From contig NZ_QUCM01000006.1 in the NCBI RefSeq assembly GCF_003473545.1, forward strand, positions 124,001-188,000: DNA of 64,000 bases, read 5' to 3'. The notes beneath the pieces are model-generated. The model was not told the origin of the DNA, did no database searches, and saw nothing but the letters and a program-made list of their open reading frames with translations. The position numbers and the translations under genes are program-made. Each line of letters opens with the position of its first letter. Position 1 is the stretch's first letter. Below, piece by piece: positions 62,459 through 64,000 of this stretch. Source of the stretch: Clostridium sp. AM22-11AC (GTDB lineage Bacteria; Bacillota; Clostridia; Lachnospirales; Lachnospiraceae).

Positions 62459-63964
62459 TTATGCCTTCTCTCCCAGTTCTTTTACTGTTTCTTCGATCAC
62501 TTCACGGTCCAGGAAATGATGGCGGACACCATTGATCTCCTGATAATCCTCATGTCCCTTTCCAATGACAGCTACCATATCTCCCGGCTGTGCATGAAGG
62601 ATGCTATAGCGGATGGCTTCCCTGCGGTCCGGGATCTCAATAAACTTTCCGCCTGTCTTTTCAATGCTTCCGCGGATATCCGCAATGATATCTTCTACTT
62701 TCTCATAGCGGGAGTTATCTGCTGTAATGATACTCAGATCTGCCATCTTTCCGCCGATCTCTCCCATGGAATAACGGCGGTCCTTAGAACGGTTTCCACC
62801 GCAGCCGAACACGCATACCAGACGTTTTGGCTTATAATCCCGGAGTGTGGATAACAGGCTTTCCATGCTCACTGCATTATGGGCGTAATCCACAAGAACT
62901 GTACATCTTTCGCTGGTATAGACGATCTCCATACGGCCATTTACACGGATATTTTCTAAGGCATGGCTGATCCGCGCCTGATCCAGTCCCAAAAAGCTGC
63001 ATACACTGACAGCCGCCAGGGCATTTACCACATTAAAGAGACCGGGGATACCCAGTCTTACTTCCATATCATATTTACCGGAAATGTGGAACTCTGTTCC
63101 CACAAAATCAGGCTGGGATACATAGCGGATATCAGATGCCACAAAATCAGCCTCTTTGCTTTCTTCACTGTAAGTATAAAGTTCACAGTTTGCTGCCTTT
63201 ATGATCTGCGGTGCATGTTTATCATCTTTATTTACAAGACCAATACCGCACATATTTAACAATCTGGTCTTATAGTACAGATATTCCTCAAAATCCGCAT
63301 GTTCTCCCGGTCCAATATGATCCGGGGAAATATTGGTAAAGATGGCATAGTTAAAATACAGCCCATCTGTACGATGCATTTTAATACCCTGTGAGGATAC
63401 TTCCATCACTGCATACTCACAGCCGGCTTCTACCATCTGCGCAAATGCCTGGTGCAGTTCATAAGACTCCGGAGTGGTATTTAAGGTAGGGGTCACCACA
63501 TCCCCGATCACAGTACCGGTGGTTCCGATCATACCCACTTTCTTTCCTGCAGCCAGTAAAATAGCACGGATCATATGGGTAGTGGTGGTCTTTCCCTTGG
63601 TTCCTGTTACACCGATCATTACCAGCTTTTTAGCCGGATGGTCAAAACGGGCAGCTGATAAAAGAGCCAGGGCATGACGGCCTTCTTCTACCATGACCAC
63701 TGTTACCTGTTTTAATTCTTCCTCAGAGAGGCCGCTGTTTTTCAGCTCTTCTTCCACCGGTCTTTCTGTTACCAGGACACGCACACCTGCTTTTAACACC
63801 TGGGGAATGAAACTGTGTCCATCCACCCGGATCCCTTTCATTGCTACAAATACCTTTCCAGGCGCTGCTTTTCTGGAATCATAGATCACATCTTCTGTTT
63901 CTACATCTACGCTTCCCTGAAGCAGCGTATAGTCAAGTTCTTTCAGCCAATCACGAAAAATCAT
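62459..63964 (-). CDS. murE: UDP-MurNAc-dipeptide amino acid ligase MurE
   Basis: A 501-residue Mur ligase adding the third residue of the stem peptide. P-loop GVTGTKGKTTTTHMI; carbamylated Lys probably in EYLYYKTRLLN; VDYAHNAVSMESLL. The substrate loop reads DNSRYE in place of the DNPR that marks diaminopimelate-adding enzymes. The Arg is kept, so meso-diaminopimelate remains likely, in line with dapA/dapB. AAGAGG lies 8 nt before the ATG. The 36 nt beyond to the window edge show nothing more. Confidence 0.93.
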   Translation of the reverse strand: MIFRDWLKELDYTLLQGSVDVETEDVIYDSRKAAPGKVFVAMKGIRVDGHSFIPQVLKAGVRVLVTERPVEEELKNSGLSEEELKQVTVVMVEEGRHALALLSAARFDHPAKKLVMIGVTGTKGKTTTTHMIRAILLAAGKKVGMIGTTGTVIGDVVTPTLNTTPESYELHQAFAQMVEAGCEYAVMEVSSQGIKMHRTDGLYFNYAIFTNISPDHIGPGEHADFEEYLYYKTRLLNMCGIGLVNKDDKHAPQIIKAANCELYTYSEESKEADFVASDIRYVSQPDFVGTEFHISGKYDMEVRLGIPGLFNVVNALAAVSVCSFLGLDQARISHALENIRVNGRMEIVYTSERCTVLVDYAHNAVSMESLLSTLRDYKPKRLVCVFGCGGNRSKDRRYSMGEIGGKMADLSIITADNSRYEKVEDIIADIRGSIEKTGGKFIEIPDRREAIRYSILHAQPGDMVAVIGKGHEDYQEINGVRHHFLDREVIEETVKELGEKA

Positions 63965-64000
63965 GTTTTAAACCTCTTGTTTCTGCTATATTTGCCGGTG

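Overview
The window looks like a chromosome segment of a spore-forming, anaerobic Lachnospiraceae-type Firmicute (Clostridia). Supporting signs are AAGGAGG-type ribosome binding sites, a Rex redox repressor, the spore proteins SpoVAD and SpoVAE, class II LysRS with GreA, a lysine riboswitch on dapA, and a YesM/YesN-type two-component pair. I made no species call. Almost every gene is on the minus strand; the ABC-F, two-component, PBP and class-I amidotransferase genes are the main plus-strand exceptions.

Positions 1 to about 12,190 are the end of an integrative conjugative element (ICE). In minus-strand order from its lysS-proximal end it holds three DUF6462-type small proteins (one internally duplicated), a ~500-nt gene-free stretch rich in stem-loops, two microproteins, an actin-type ParM/ParR pair, a small membrane protein, a lipoprotein behind a structured leader, a 1,792-residue LPXTG surface protein with a thioester domain and 13 SpaA-like modules, a DUF5688 protein, a 38-residue ORF, a RadC-like JAB protein and the start of a DUF3991/TOPRIM-type gene. 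No integrase or relaxase is in view. The junction side carries two families of short repeats just past the lysS stop codon.

The core chromosome starts at lysS (12,192). It contains greA-lysS, yebC, a MATE transporter, alr and ndoA (no antitoxin gene beside it), rex-acpS-nnr, and an ABC-F ATPase. Next is a fructan/sucrose locus (binding protein, GH32 enzyme, two permeases) divergent from a YesM/YesN pair. Then come purF, purB, a LysR regulator and purA; dapA-dapB under a lysine riboswitch; a cobalamin adenosyltransferase; a two-OB SSB-like protein; a calcium P-type ATPase; typA; a YigZ protein; a class A PBP; and spoVAD-spoVAE with a sigma-G-like promoter. An iron cluster follows (FeoA-like, DUF6110, P1B-6-type ATPase with an SCA motif) that resembles a ferrosome (fez) locus. 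The window ends with a C26 amidotransferase, an AEC transporter, enolase, an M18 aminopeptidase, and murF/murE.

The less ordinary signals are: the ferrosome-like cluster; a terminator motif with a conserved core and covarying stem repeated on both sides of the ICE adhesin gene; the structured non-coding stretch at 10,445-10,935; the uORF/hairpin leader at 8,185-8,322; a modular MITE-like repeat family (three copies, 42-48 kb); and a Y-shaped palindromic repeat whose two copies differ by paired compensatory changes.
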